Below, one piece after another: positions 62,485 through 64,000 of a stretch of 64,000 nucleotides of DNA. A program made the translations under genes and the position numbers. The DNA comes from Nostoc spongiaeforme FACHB-130 (GTDB taxonomy: Bacteria; Cyanobacteriota; Cyanobacteriia; Cyanobacteriales; Nostocaceae): assembly GCF_014698475.1 (NCBI RefSeq), contig NZ_JACJTB010000005.1, positions 175,953 through 239,952 of the forward strand. The letters are read 5' to 3'. Numbering within the stretch: position 1 is the stretch's first letter; every line of letters begins with the position of its first letter. The notes under the pieces were generated by a model, which did no database searches, had not been told where the DNA came from, and saw only the letters and a list, made by a program, of their open reading frames with translations.

Positions 62485-64000
<1,516 letters not shown>

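Overview
The window reads as chromosomal DNA of a heterocyst-forming filamentous cyanobacterium (Nostocales, Nostoc/Anabaena type). Signs seen directly: psbD/psbC with the classic overlapping GTG start, pcyA, CyanoP, ntcA, devBCA, hepC/hepA, many HIP1 octamers (GCGATCGC), and intergenic short tandem repeats of the kind known from Nostoc genomes. No tRNA, rRNA, CRISPR array or prophage was recognised. Gene names rest on protein motifs and remembered family sequences; no database was searched.

Layout. (1) 1-5.1 kb, plus strand: the end of a hormogonium-polysaccharide (hps) type cluster: two family-2 glycosyltransferases, a pseudopilin, a TIGR04282-type transferase, an HpsJ-like membrane protein and a further glycosyltransferase. 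(2) 5.7-13.7 kb: housekeeping genes: a DUF502 membrane protein, nusB, ftsY, a GAF/PP2C phosphatase, psbP-like cyanoP, maf, a small conserved gene on the minus strand, and pcyA. (3) 14.0-18.5 kb: devB-devC-devA, the exporter of heterocyst glycolipids, behind a textbook NtcA-type promoter (GTA-N8-TAC-N22-TAGAAT) about 0.6 kb upstream of devB. (4) 18.6-19.7 kb: a repeat-rich joint with an IS630 remnant. (5) 19.7-43.6 kb: a 24-kb, all-plus-strand polysaccharide island matching the heterocyst envelope polysaccharide (HEP) island of Anabaena 7120: nucleotide-sugar enzymes, two tandem PhyH-type dioxygenases, an LhgO-type oxidase, a Wzc-like copolymerase, hepC, the ABC exporter hepA, about eight glycosyltransferases and a Wzy-like polymerase. 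(6) 43.8-47.6 kb: a DUF6717 gene and an ergothioneine cluster egtC-egtB-egtD. (7) 47.8-53.5 kb: hisB and fabI (minus), ntcA, a DUF3084 coiled-coil protein, a YqgF-like nuclease, DUF3146. (8) 53.8-55 kb: a Uma2-family gene and a REP-associated tyrosine transposase bounded by inverted REP sequences. (9) 55-64 kb: pnp (minus), a SNF2 helicase with a SWIM zinc-finger partner, a frameshifted small gene, and psbC/psbD (minus).

How it fits together. The most striking feature is that the exporter for the inner glycolipid layer (devBCA), the synthesis island for the outer polysaccharide layer (HEP island) and the master nitrogen regulator ntcA all lie within about 36 kb. In Anabaena 7120, as I recall locus tags, these are three separate loci (alr3710-3712, about alr2825-2841, alr4392). 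Within the island, HepC (phosphoglycosyl transferase fold), HepA (ABC flippase/exporter), a Wzy-like polymerase and a Wzc-like protein suggest a hybrid export route, but HepC and the Wzc-like protein both carry changes at expected catalytic residues. A second theme is repeat invasion of genes: tandem repeats or mobile repeats lie in frame inside EgtB, the SNF2 helicase and a glycosyltransferase, and supply the C-terminus or stop codon of at least four genes.
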